From Flavobacterium sp. JAS (GTDB lineage: Bacteria > Bacteroidota > Bacteroidia > Flavobacteriales > Flavobacteriaceae): a stretch of 64,000 nt of DNA. How positions within the stretch are numbered: position 1 is the first letter of the stretch; each line of letters opens with the position of its first letter. This document shows, piece after piece, positions 25,478 through 33,730 of this stretch. Location: contig NZ_JAJMOX010000001.1 in NCBI RefSeq assembly GCF_020991455.1, positions 1 to 64,000 of the forward strand. Direction: 5' to 3'. Made by a program: the position numbers and the translations under genes. The notes under the pieces are model-generated. The model was not told the DNA's origin. It ran no database searches and saw nothing but the letters and a program-made list of their open reading frames with translations.

Positions 25478-27949
25478 ATGAGCATAAACTTAAAAAGCCT
25501 AATCCCAGTTCTTGATGCCGAATGGATTGGCTCAGACACTGATATTTTTGTTGATCATATTTCGATTGACAGTCGTTCGCTTCAAAACGGATCGCAAACC
25601 TTGTTTTTTGCCTTATCAGGCGTTAATAACGATGCTCATTTGTATATTCCTGAACTTATAGAAAAAGGCGTTCAGAATTTTGTTGTGCAGTATATTCCTG
25701 AGAATTGCTCCGGAAAAGCAAATTTTCTGGTGGTCAAAAACTCCTTAGATGCTTTGCAGGAATTTGCGAGTTATTACAGAGATCTTTTTGATTTTCCTGT
25801 TATCGGCCTGACCGGAAGTAACGGAAAAACGATTGTAAAAGAATGGCTTAATTTTTTACTGAGCCCGGATTATAATATTATCAGAAGTCCTAAAAGTTAC
25901 AACTCTCAGGTTGGAGTCCCATTGTCGGTTATTGCCATTAATGAGAAACACAATTTAGGCATTTTTGAAGCCGGAATTTCTACGGTAAACGAAATGATTA
26001 ATCTGGAGAAAATCATAAAACCTACGATTGGTGTTTTGACGAATATTGGTTCTGCGCATGACGAAGGTTTTCAGAATCTGGAACAAAAAATCAACGAGAA
26101 ATTATTGCTTTTCAAAAAATCAAAAGCAATCATTTATCAAAAAAATGAAATTGTCGATTTGTGTTTGAAGGATTTTTTAAAAGAAAATGATTTAAAAGAC
26201 AGAAAGATTTTCTCGTGGAGCTTTACAGATAATTCGGCCGATGTTTTTATTCTGAAAAGAGAACACAAAAACGACGTAACAGTTATTCAATATCAATATA
26301 AAGAAGATGTTTTTAGTTTAGAAATTCCTTTTAGCGATTCTGCTTCAATAGAAAATGCCGTTTCCTGTTTATTGGTTTTGCTTTATTTTGAATATGATTT
26401 TGCTACGATTCAAAACCGTATGCAAATGTTGTATCCGGTGCGAATGCGATTAGAAGTTAAAAACGGAATCAACAATTCTAGTATTATCGATGACAGTTAT
26501 AGTTCCGATTTTCAGTCGTTAAAAATTGCGTTGGATTTCTTGGAAAGTCAGAAAAAAAAGAACGCTTCAAAAACAATTATCTTGTCGGATATTGTTCAAA
26601 GCGGATTCTCAAATGAAGAATTATATACTAAGGTTGCGCAACTTATTGCGGATAATAAAGTAGATCGGGTTATAGCAATTGGAGCAACTATTTCTTCTTT
26701 TGCGGCTAAATTTTCGAATTGTATAACTTTTCCAAATACAGCCGAATTTATTGCTCAGATCGATAGCTTAAATTTCAATAATGAAACCATTTTAATAAAA
26801 GGGGCAAGGTCGTTTCAGTTTGAGCAAATTGTTTCTTTACTTGAAGAAAAAACACATGAAACGGTTCTTGAAATCAATATGGATTCGATTAGTCATAATC
26901 TGAATTACTATAAATCAAAATTGGCCGATGATGTAAAAATCATGGTGATGGTAAAAGCTTTTGGTTATGGAAACGGCGGATTGGAAATTGCAAAATTGCT
27001 CGAACATCATAAAGTAGATTATTTGGGAGTGGCTTTCGCCGATGAAGGAATCTCGCTTAAAAACGGCGGAATAAAATTGCCAATTATGGTCTTGAATCCT
27101 GAATCCACTAGTTTTCCTTCGATAATTCAGTATCAGTTAGAACCAGAAATTTATAGCATAAAAGGATTAAATGCCTTTTTGAAAATTGCCCGCGAAAAGA
27201 ATTTAAAAGATTTTCCGATTCATATAAAACTGGATACCGGAATGCATCGTTTAGGTTTTGAAGAAGAGAACTTAAATGAATTGATTGAAACTTTAAAAGG
27301 AAATTCATCTGTAAAAGTAAAAAGTGTCTTGTCGCATCTCGCAACAAGTGATGAAGTGAAGCATTTTGAATTTGTGCTTTCGCAGATTGATCTTTTTGAT
27401 AAATTATCTTCAAAATTAATTTCAGAATTAAATATAAACCCAATTCGTCATATTCTAAATACATCAGGAATCAGCAATTTCCCAAATGCGCAATTTAATA
27501 TGGTGCGCTTAGGAATTGGTTTATACGGAGTTTCTAATGATCCGGCAGAACAAAAATATCTGGAGAATGTTGGAACTTTAAAATCTATAATTTCTCAGGT
27601 TCGTACTATCCCAAATGGTGATAGCGTAGGTTATGGACGTCGTTTTATGGCTGAGAAAGAAACTAGAATTGCAACAATCCCAATTGGTTACGCAGACGGA
27701 ATTTCGAGATTATGGGGAAATCTGGTTGGTTATGTGTTAATCAAGAACCAAAAAGCACCAATTGTAGGCAGTGTTTGTATGGATATGCTTATGGTTGATG
27801 TAAGCCATATCGATTGTAAAGAAGGAGATTCTGTTATTATTTTTGGCGAAAGCCCAACGGTTATAGAAATGGCAGAAGCGCTGAAAACCATCCCTTATGA
27901 GATTATGACAAGTATCTCGCAACGTGTAAAACGGGTATTTTTTAGATAA
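25478..27949 (+). CDS. murF-alr: Bifunctional MurF ligase / alanine racemase
   Basis: An 823-residue fusion. Residues 1 to about 455 are MurF, which adds D-Ala-D-Ala to UDP-MurNAc-tripeptide using ATP, with P-loop GLTGSNGKT. From about 460 the protein is alanine racemase: Lys493 in MVMVKAFGYGNG is the PLP lysine, followed by KLDTGMHRLGF, HILNTSGI and GYGRRF, with C-terminal ARIATIPIGYADG-like strands. So one protein makes D-alanine and the other end uses the dipeptide; Ddl is needed between them. The fusion is familiar in Bacteroidota. The ATG opens directly with a MurF N-terminal sequence. Confidence 0.95.
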   Translation: MSINLKSLIPVLDAEWIGSDTDIFVDHISIDSRSLQNGSQTLFFALSGVNNDAHLYIPELIEKGVQNFVVQYIPENCSGKANFLVVKNSLDALQEFASYYRDLFDFPVIGLTGSNGKTIVKEWLNFLLSPDYNIIRSPKSYNSQVGVPLSVIAINEKHNLGIFEAGISTVNEMINLEKIIKPTIGVLTNIGSAHDEGFQNLEQKINEKLLLFKKSKAIIYQKNEIVDLCLKDFLKENDLKDRKIFSWSFTDNSADVFILKREHKNDVTVIQYQYKEDVFSLEIPFSDSASIENAVSCLLVLLYFEYDFATIQNRMQMLYPVRMRLEVKNGINNSSIIDDSYSSDFQSLKIALDFLESQKKKNASKTIILSDIVQSGFSNEELYTKVAQLIADNKVDRVIAIGATISSFAAKFSNCITFPNTAEFIAQIDSLNFNNETILIKGARSFQFEQIVSLLEEKTHETVLEINMDSISHNLNYYKSKLADDVKIMVMVKAFGYGNGGLEIAKLLEHHKVDYLGVAFADEGISLKNGGIKLPIMVLNPESTSFPSIIQYQLEPEIYSIKGLNAFLKIAREKNLKDFPIHIKLDTGMHRLGFEEENLNELIETLKGNSSVKVKSVLSHLATSDEVKHFEFVLSQIDLFDKLSSKLISELNINPIRHILNTSGISNFPNAQFNMVRLGIGLYGVSNDPAEQKYLENVGTLKSIISQVRTIPNGDSVGYGRRFMAEKETRIATIPIGYADGISRLWGNLVGYVLIKNQKAPIVGSVCMDMLMVDVSHIDCKEGDSVIIFGESPTVIEMAEALKTIPYEIMTSISQRVKRVFFR

Positions 27950-28018
27950 TTGTAAGAAATCTAAAGAAAATTGCGTATTTTCGATACTCATTTTAATTAT
28001 AAACAAAAAGAGACAATT

Positions 28019-28393
28019 ATGGGATTTTTTTCTGAATTTAAGGAATTTGCAATGAAAGGCAACGTAGTTGATTTAGCTGTCGGTGTAATCATTGGAGCTG
28101 CTTTTGGTAAAATTGTGAGCTCATTTATCGAAAATGTAATTACACCGTTGTTATTGAAACCAGCTTTAGATGCGGCGCATTTGTCTACTATTGAGGAATT
28201 AACGGCTTTTGGAGGAGTAAAATATGGTTTATTTATTTCGGCCGTAATTAACTTTGTAATTGTTGCTTTTGTGTTGTTTCTCATCATCAAGGGAATTAAC
28301 CACGCTAAAAAGAAAAATGAGGTTGCTCCGCCGCCAGCAGGACCAACTCAAGAAGAGTTACTAACGCAAATTAGAGATTTGCTTAAAAAATAA
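28019..28393 (+). CDS. mscL: Large-conductance mechanosensitive channel
   Basis: A 124-residue inner-membrane channel (E. coli 136) that opens under membrane tension during osmotic downshock. It has the amphipathic N-terminal helix GFFSEFKEFAMKGNVVDLAV and the TM1 pore segment AVGVIIGAAFGKIV. A periplasmic loop is followed by TM2 around LFISAVINFVIVAFVLFLII. The C-terminal cytoplasmic helix EELLTQIRDLLKK matches the family end. A TTG at 27971 in frame would add 16 residues not found in MscL, so the ATG at 28019 is used. It lies 69 bases after murF-alr on the same strand. Confidence 0.96.
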   Translation: MGFFSEFKEFAMKGNVVDLAVGVIIGAAFGKIVSSFIENVITPLLLKPALDAAHLSTIEELTAFGGVKYGLFISAVINFVIVAFVLFLIIKGINHAKKKNEVAPPPAGPTQEELLTQIRDLLKK

Positions 28394-28416
28394 TTCCGCT
28401 ACACTATGTCTAACTT

Positions 28417-28446
28417 AACCGTTCCTTGATTGGGGCGGTTTTTTTT
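28417..28446 (+). terminator. Terminator after mscL
   Basis: AACCG and CGGTT with partial inner pairing (CC/GG) surround a short loop, followed by eight T, about 25 bases after the mscL stop. Confidence 0.8.
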
Positions 28447-28491
28447 ATTTTTGTTTGATTTATAACATTTTGTTATTTTTTGTGAAGCGTC

Positions 28492-28521
28492 TTGTTTTGA
28501 CTTTTATATTGTATACTTTTG
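28492..28521 (+). promoter_or_regulatory. asd promoter (TTG-N19-TACTTTTG)
   Basis: TTG at 28492-28494, exactly 19 bases, then TACTTTTG at 28514-28521. Transcription would start near 28528, about 35 bases before the asd ATG. Confidence 0.78.
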
Positions 28522-28562
28522 CATTATAAATTAGATTTAATTCATACTATAAAAATATAAAA

Positions 28563-29552
28563 ATGAGAATAGCCGTTGTAGGTGCCACTGGTATGGTTGG
28601 CGAGATAATGCTTAAAGTTTTGGCGGAAAGAAACTTTCCTGTTACAGAATTAATTCCTGTTGCTTCTGAGAAATCAATAGGAAAAGAAATTGAATATAAA
28701 GGAACAAAATATAAAGTTGTAGGAATGCAAACGGCAGTTGACATGAAAGCTGATATCGCTGTTTTTTCTGCAGGAGGAGATACTTCATTAGAATGGGCTC
28801 CAAAATTTGCAGCAGCCGGAACAACTGTTATTGATAATTCATCGGCTTGGAGAATGGATCCAACAAAAAAATTGATAGTTCCGGAAATCAATGCTACAAG
28901 CTTAACAAAAGAAGATAAAATTATTGCAAACCCAAACTGCTCAACTATTCAAATGGTTTTGGCATTGGCTCCATTGCACAAAAAATACAACATTAAAAGA
29001 ATCATTGTTTCTACTTATCAATCTATCACCGGAACTGGTGTAAAAGCGGTAAGACAATTAGAAAACGAGTACGCTGGAATTCAGGGAGAAATGGCTTATA
29101 AATATCCAATCCACAGAAATGCGATTCCACATTGCGATAGTTTTGAAGAAAACGGATACACTAAAGAAGAAATGAAATTAGTTCGTGAAACTCAAAAAAT
29201 CCTTGACGATAAAACAATTAGAGTTACGGCTACTGCAGTTCGTGTTCCTGTTGTTGGCGGACATAGTGAGGCAGTAAATGTTGAGTTTACAAATGATTTT
29301 AATGTAAATGAAGTTCGTGAGATTCTTCATAACACTGATGGAGTAGTGGTTCAGGATAATTTGGACACATTTACTTATCCAATGCCATTATATGCAGAAG
29401 GTAAAAATGATGTTTTTGTTGGAAGAATCCGCCGTGACGAAAGCCAGCCAAACACTTTAAACATGTGGATTGTTGCTGACAATTTAAGAAAAGGTGCTGC
29501 GACAAACACAATTCAAATCGCTGAATATTTAATTGCAGCAGGTTTGGTATAA
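28563..29552 (+). CDS. asd: Aspartate-semialdehyde dehydrogenase
   Basis: A 329-residue NADPH-dependent enzyme that reduces aspartyl phosphate to aspartate semialdehyde, the branch to lysine/diaminopimelate, threonine and methionine. The dinucleotide motif VVGATGMVGE is at the N-terminus, the active-site Cys126 lies in NPNCSTIQM, and IPHCDSF and VRVPVVGGHSEAVNVEF contain the substrate and acid/base residues. Length is normal for the family. It is monocistronic between its own promoter and terminator. Confidence 0.97.
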   Translation: MRIAVVGATGMVGEIMLKVLAERNFPVTELIPVASEKSIGKEIEYKGTKYKVVGMQTAVDMKADIAVFSAGGDTSLEWAPKFAAAGTTVIDNSSAWRMDPTKKLIVPEINATSLTKEDKIIANPNCSTIQMVLALAPLHKKYNIKRIIVSTYQSITGTGVKAVRQLENEYAGIQGEMAYKYPIHRNAIPHCDSFEENGYTKEEMKLVRETQKILDDKTIRVTATAVRVPVVGGHSEAVNVEFTNDFNVNEVREILHNTDGVVVQDNLDTFTYPMPLYAEGKNDVFVGRIRRDESQPNTLNMWIVADNLRKGAATNTIQIAEYLIAAGLV

Positions 29553-29583
29553 ACTAGAGAATAAAGAAAATTGTTATAAAGAG

Positions 29584-29620
29584 AAAGCCGTAATTACAGA
29601 AATGTAATTGCGGTTTTTTT
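29584..29620 (+). terminator. Terminator after asd
   Basis: AAGCCGTAATTAC (29585-29597) pairs with GTAATTGCGGTTT with wobble pairs and a 6-base loop, and ends in a run of T. Confidence 0.88.
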
Positions 29621-29684
29621 ATATAGAATTATGAAGAACTATAATTAAGAAAAGATATTTTTGTTCTATTAAAACGGTGAAAGT

Positions 29685-30092
29685 ATGAGAACAGAAACTA
29701 GCCATTTTTGGTTTGGACAATTTACATCAGAAGAAGCATATTTTGATTTTTTGGGTGAAAATGAAACTTATTATGAAGATGAAGATGTAATTGAAGATGA
29801 AAAATACATATCGGAATTTGCAAAATCTCAAAATGAGAACTTTTTAGATCATGACTTTATGGAAAGTGGTTTTGAAAATGAAGAGGTCTCCTTTAAAGAA
29901 AAATTCAGTCCATATTCTTATTCTGAAAAATGGATTACAGAAGCTAAAGAAAGATTAGTCAAACAAAATCAAGATCCGGAAAAAGTTAATACGGTTGTAT
30001 TTATTTCAAAAGATCAGATCGAAAAGCCAATTTCGATACAGAATTCAAAATTTGAGTTGATATACATTGGTCAAATTGAATATGAAATTTGA
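29685..30092 (+). CDS. Imm22-like immunity protein
   Basis: A 135-residue acidic cytoplasmic protein opening with TSHFWFGQFTSEEAYFDF and a run of Glu/Asp/Tyr. This matches my recall of the Imm22 family, which neutralises polymorphic/contact-dependent toxins. It ends VFISKDQIEKPISIQNSKFE with a beta-rich tail. No toxin, Rhs or VgrG gene is adjacent. It is followed 59 bases later by a SUKH-family gene on the same strand, so the two form a small immunity island. Confidence 0.7.
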   Translation: MRTETSHFWFGQFTSEEAYFDFLGENETYYEDEDVIEDEKYISEFAKSQNENFLDHDFMESGFENEEVSFKEKFSPYSYSEKWITEAKERLVKQNQDPEKVNTVVFISKDQIEKPISIQNSKFELIYIGQIEYEI

Positions 30093-30151
30093 ATGTAGGA
30101 CAGAAATGATTTTAGTAAAAATCTTATCTTAGCTTTATAAATGCAAAACGT

Positions 30152-30649
30152 ATGAACTTCAATAACTATAAAATAATCCCCAACTATAAAACAAATGAAA
30201 CAGATTTATTCCTTGCCGACGAAGAAGATATTCTGGCTTGCGAAAAAACATTAAACATTGTTTTTGATAATGATTATAAAGAATATGTTTCAACTTACGG
30301 AAGCGGAATTCTTGGCGGAACTTATGTGCGAATCTATCTTCCGGAAACTATAATTTTGACTTTGGCAGAATGGAAAAGCCGTATAACCGAATATTGGTTT
30401 TGGGATGAAGGTCCAGCTGTTTTGACAAAAGATGAAGTTCTAAATTCTGTTAGAATCGGAGATACTTATGATGGCGATGAAATTATTCTTCTTAAAAATG
30501 AATATTTCGTTTTGCCAAGGCACAGCGAAATGATTTATAAAGCTGGAAATACGCTGGAAGAAATGATAACCTGGTTATGTTCGTCAGGAATCTTAACCGA
30601 AGCATTTTCTGAAAGAGAATTTGAACCCTTTGATCCAAATGATCTATAG
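30152..30649 (+). CDS. SMI1/KNR4 (SUKH) family immunity-type protein
   Basis: A 165-residue protein with the SUKH pattern: an N-terminal helix ending ACEKTLNIVFDNDYKEYVST, then YGSGILGGTYVRIY, an acidic strand GDTYDGDEIILL and the C-terminal helix TLEEMITWLCSSGIL. SUKH proteins in bacteria mostly serve as immunity proteins for secreted nuclease or deaminase toxins. Its neighbour is the Imm22-like gene and no toxin is encoded nearby, so protection against toxins made by other cells is likely. Confidence 0.75.
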   Translation: MNFNNYKIIPNYKTNETDLFLADEEDILACEKTLNIVFDNDYKEYVSTYGSGILGGTYVRIYLPETIILTLAEWKSRITEYWFWDEGPAVLTKDEVLNSVRIGDTYDGDEIILLKNEYFVLPRHSEMIYKAGNTLEEMITWLCSSGILTEAFSEREFEPFDPNDL

Positions 30650-30663
30650 TAAAGCCCAAATAA

Positions 30664-30714
30664 AAAATTCCAAATTCTAAAGCAACATCTGTTGTTATTG
30701 GAATTTGGAATTTT
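30664..30714. terminator. Bidirectional hairpin between SUKH gene and ferredoxin
   Basis: AAAATTCCAAATTC (30664-30677) and GAATTTGGAATTTT (30701-30714) are a perfect 14-bp stem, with a small inner AACA/TGTT pairing. It lies between converging genes. The AAATTCCAAAT unit recurs at 56245-56265. Confidence 0.8.
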
Positions 30715-30735
30715 AAAATATTAAAAATTTCTTAT

Positions 30736-31053
30736 TTAGTATTCAGGAGCCAATTCTAGCTCTAGTCCTTCTAATTCTGTGGTAATTGGTATCTGGCAGC
30801 CTAAACGACTATTAGATTTAACATAAAACGCCTCCGAAAGCATGGCTTCTTCTTCATCCCCCATTTCTGGTAATGCAATATCATTAAGAACGTAACACTG
30901 GCAAGAGGCACACATTGCCATTCCTCCGCAGGTTCCTTCAACAGGAAGTTCGTATGCTTTGCATAACTCCATTATGTTCATTGCCATATCAGTTGGAGCT
31001 TGTAACTCGTGTATAACTCCTTCTCGATCTTTAATCTTTATTAATACATCCAT
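30736..31053 (-). CDS. [2Fe-2S] ferredoxin, adrenodoxin type
   Basis: A 105-residue ferredoxin with ligands Cys42, Cys48, Cys51 and Cys86 in the pattern C-x5-C-x2-C-x34-C (VEGTCGGMAMCASCQCYV ... NSRLGCQIP). This is close to the adrenodoxin / ISC-type Fdx fold. It transfers electrons to iron-sulfur assembly or to monooxygenases. The next genes upstream on the same strand are a secreted protein of unknown function, NifU-like and Mrp/ApbC, which suggests a link with iron-sulfur metabolism, though not clearly one operon. Confidence 0.92.
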   Translation of the reverse strand: MDVLIKIKDREGVIHELQAPTDMAMNIMELCKAYELPVEGTCGGMAMCASCQCYVLNDIALPEMGDEEEAMLSEAFYVKSNSRLGCQIPITTELEGLELELAPEY

Positions 31054-31114
31054 TTTTATTATTTGGAATTTTACTGGTTAGGATTTTATGACGTGAAAAA
31101 ATCCTTTATTCTGG

Positions 31115-31600
31115 TTAACTAGTTGATTTTAGGCTAAATGCGTACTCTTTTCTATTGTTGTTGCCATCTTTAAGGCGCATTTTTACACCAATAATATTTC
31201 CGCCTTTTTCTAATATTGTAACAATTGCCATAATAGAATAATAATCTTTATCGGATTGAAAGATTAATGCTCCTTCGTAAGTTGAATTTAAAACACCTTG
31301 CTTATCTGTTTGAGAAGATATTTTTCTAGGATGAGCAAATTCAGCTGCACTGTAAGTGGCTTTATTACTGAATTTTGCTTTTCCTTCACAAAAGTCATAT
31401 AAAAAATCATAGTTTCCAACTCTCAAAGTACCTTCTTCACTTTGTCCATTAGTTGAAAAAACGATTTGTCCTGAATATTGAAAATCAGACCATTCTTCAG
31501 ATTCATTTACCCATGCTTTATCAGCAATCAGAGTTTGGCCTTGCTGGGCATAATTTACAGATACAAATAGCAATAATAAAAGAGCGTAAAAATTCTTCAT
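31115..31600 (-). CDS. Secreted protein of unknown function
   Basis: A 161-residue protein with a signal peptide (MKNFYALLLLLFVSVNYAQ). The mature part contains AWVNESEEWSDFQYSGQIVF, one cysteine in DFCEGKAKF and many beta-strand segments. I do not recognise a family. A single small beta-barrel or lipocalin-like domain is possible but not shown. It sits 61 bases before the ferredoxin on the same strand. Confidence 0.75.
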   Translation of the reverse strand: MKNFYALLLLLFVSVNYAQQGQTLIADKAWVNESEEWSDFQYSGQIVFSTNGQSEEGTLRVGNYDFLYDFCEGKAKFSNKATYSAAEFAHPRKISSQTDKQGVLNSTYEGALIFQSDKDYYSIMAIVTILEKGGNIIGVKMRLKDGNNNRKEYAFSLKSTS

Positions 31601-31787
31601 AGATTTAAGGTTTTAGGGGTTATTTTACAAATTTAAGTTAAATATGTAGTAATTACTTAACTAAAAGTCTTAAATCTTTATGTTATTTTTTGCTGAATTC
31701 GCAAATTAGTGCTTTATTTTGATTGTTTTTTCTGAATTTTACAATTTAAACAACTTAAACACTATTATTCTTGTTAATTATGCATTG

Positions 31788-31816
31788 GCAAAAAAGCAGA
31801 AAAAAAACTGCTTTTG
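31788..31816 (-). terminator. Terminator just after the NifU-like gene
   Basis: On the minus strand AAAAGCAG and CTGCTTTT form an 8-bp stem around a T-rich loop and are followed by TTGCC and more T-rich sequence. It begins at the stop codon. Confidence 0.7.
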
Positions 31817-32056
31817 CTACATAATATTAACCACAGTTTCTATTTGTGGAGCATATTTTTTTATTGTTGTTTCGACTCCTGCTTTAAGTGTCATTTGGTT
31901 TACGCTACAGCTAATGCATGCTCCTTCAAGACGAACTTTGACATGTTTGTCATCGTCTATAGAAACTAGTGTAATGTCTCCTCCATCAGAATTTAAAAAT
32001 GGTCTGATTTCGTCTAGAGCCAATAATACGTTGCTTGTTAATTCTTCTGTTGTCAT
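31817..32056 (-). CDS. NifU C-terminal domain protein (iron-sulfur scaffold)
   Basis: A 79-residue protein of the NifU/NfuA C-terminal domain. EIRPFLNSDGGDITLVSID and GACISCSVNQMTLKAGVE contain the CxxC (ACISCS) that holds a [4Fe-4S] cluster for transfer. The ATG at 32056 (MTTEELTSNV) is chosen; the longer form to 32083 reads into the TTAGATAATTAG repeat. It follows the Mrp/ApbC gene on the same strand with a 119-base gap holding that repeat. Confidence 0.9.
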   Translation of the reverse strand: MTTEELTSNVLLALDEIRPFLNSDGGDITLVSIDDDKHVKVRLEGACISCSVNQMTLKAGVETTIKKYAPQIETVVNIM

Positions 32057-32080
32057 AATTTTATCAATTGGATAATTAGT

Positions 32081-32136
32081 CAATTAGATAATTAGAAAAT
32101 TCACTTTGAAGTAAAATTATCTAATTATCTAATTTT
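32081..32136. repeat. Inverted repeat of the AATTAGATAATTAG family
   Basis: CAATTAGATAATTAGAAAAT (from 32081) is answered by AATTATCTAATTATCTAATT (from 32115) with few mismatches around a short loop. More AATTATCTAATT copies continue to 32172. It lies between the Mrp and NifU-like genes. Confidence 0.7.
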
Positions 32137-32175
32137 CATATTATCTCATTAGTTTTATCTCAATTATCTAATTTT

Positions 32176-33306
32176 TTATTTCTTTACTGCTGAACAACCC
32201 GCCATTGTTGTAATTTTAATAGCTTCTGTAGCAGGTAAGTTAACGTTTCTGTTTACTACTTCTTGTACAATATTTCGAGTTATTTCTTCAAAAACAGTTT
32301 CGATTGGTGAGGCTGTTTGTAAAGCTGCTGGACGCCCGTAATCTCCTGCTTCACGAATTGATTGTACAATTGGCACTTCTCCTAAAAATGGTACATTTAA
32401 ATCTTCTGCAAGATTTTTTGCTCCTTCCTGACCAAAGATATAATATTTATTGTCAGGTAATTCTTCAGGTGTAAAGTAGGCCATGTTTTCAATAATTCCT
32501 AAAACAGGAACATTGATATTGTCTTGCATGAACATTGCAACTCCTTTTTTAGCATCGGCAAGAGCCACGGCTTGAGGAGTACTTACTACTACAGCTCCTG
32601 TAATAGGCAATGATTGCATGATCGAAAGGTGAATATCTCCGGTTCCAGGAGGTAAATCAATTAGCATAAAATCTAATTCTCCCCAATCTGCATCAAAAAT
32701 CATTTGGTTCAAAGCTTTAGCAGCCATTGGACCTCTCCAGATTACAGCCTGACTTGGAGCTGTGAAAAAACCGATAGAAAGTATTTTGATTTCATAACTT
32801 TCAATTGGTTTCATTTTTGATTTTCCGTCAACGGTAATTGAAACTGGTTTTTCGTTTTCTACATCAAACATAATTGGCATAGAAGGACCGTAGATATCAG
32901 CATCCAGAACTCCAACATTAAAACCCATTTTTGCAAGTGTTACGGCAAGATTTGCTGTAACTGTAGATTTACCAACTCCACCTTTACCAGATGCCACGGC
33001 AATTATATTTTTGATTCCCGGAATAGCCTTTCCTTTTATTTCGTTAGGATTTTCCTTGGCTTCCACTTTAATATTTACTTTAACTTTTGCATCAGAAGAG
33101 ATCAGGTCATGAATCGTTTTTTTGATATCATCTTCGGCTCTTTTTTTAATGTGCATTGCTGGGGTATGTAATAGTAAATCTACTACAACTTCATCACCAA
33201 AAGTTAGTACATTGGTAACAGCACCACTTTCAACCATATTTTTTCCTTCTCCTGCTATAGTGATAGTTTCTAAAGCTTTAAGAATTTCTTTCCTATCTAA
33301 TTTCAT
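32176..33306 (-). CDS. apbC: Mrp/ApbC family P-loop iron-sulfur carrier ATPase
   Basis: A 376-residue protein. An N-terminal MIP18/DUF59-like domain (about 1-95) is followed by a ParA-like ATPase with the deviant Walker A ASGKGGVGKST (residues about 105-115). DADIYGPSMP, DLPPGTGDIHLS and the C-terminal MAGCSAVKK complete the family pattern. These proteins bind a [4Fe-4S] cluster and pass it to targets. The ATG at 33306 (MKLDRKEILKAL) is used; an upstream ATG at 33339 adds 11 residues not seen in the family. It pairs with the NifU-like gene downstream. Confidence 0.93.
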   Translation of the reverse strand: MKLDRKEILKALETITIAGEGKNMVESGAVTNVLTFGDEVVVDLLLHTPAMHIKKRAEDDIKKTIHDLISSDAKVKVNIKVEAKENPNEIKGKAIPGIKNIIAVASGKGGVGKSTVTANLAVTLAKMGFNVGVLDADIYGPSMPIMFDVENEKPVSITVDGKSKMKPIESYEIKILSIGFFTAPSQAVIWRGPMAAKALNQMIFDADWGELDFMLIDLPPGTGDIHLSIMQSLPITGAVVVSTPQAVALADAKKGVAMFMQDNINVPVLGIIENMAYFTPEELPDNKYYIFGQEGAKNLAEDLNVPFLGEVPIVQSIREAGDYGRPAALQTASPIETVFEEITRNIVQEVVNRNVNLPATEAIKITTMAGCSAVKK

Positions 33307-33730
33307 TTTAATCGTCTGTTTTCTATTGAGGGAAACCAATTTAACAACTGTGTTTATTTAAACTGATTTCAGACTACAAAGATAACAGATTATGTTGGGA
33401 TTCAAACCCTTTTAAATTGTATTTATTGATATTAGGATTAGTCAAAATGATTCTGAATGATTGAGTTTCTTTTCTTTTTGAATAAAAAGCGCATATTTTT
33501 TATTTGATATTAAGAAACGAAGGTGTTTTTTAGAGTTAAAATAGATGAATTTTTAAGATAAATTTTCAGAATTGAATGATTAAAAAGTCAATAATCTTAG
33601 CTATATTTGAGTACCCTAAATTGACGATTTCTTATTTTTTGAAAAGTATATGGAAACTTGTTTTTGGGTGAATTATGGGTTTTCGGTATTTTTTGAATAA
33701 AATTATCTTCTAAAATTTAAATCTAAAAAT
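33307..33730. other. Gene-free stretch between apbC and the L,D-transpeptidase gene
   Basis: AT-rich sequence between divergent genes. A TATATTTG -7-like box is at 33602-33609, but its nearest upstream TTG is 27 bases away. No strong inverted repeat and no convincing small gene is seen. Confidence 0.55.

Noticed and set aside
31719..32075. Plus-strand open frame of 118 codons
   Set aside because: It is the antisense shadow of the NifU-like gene, whose CxxC motif and family match decide the strand.
33122..33361. Plus-strand open frame opposite apbC
   Set aside because: Antisense shadow of the N-terminal part of the Mrp/ApbC gene.
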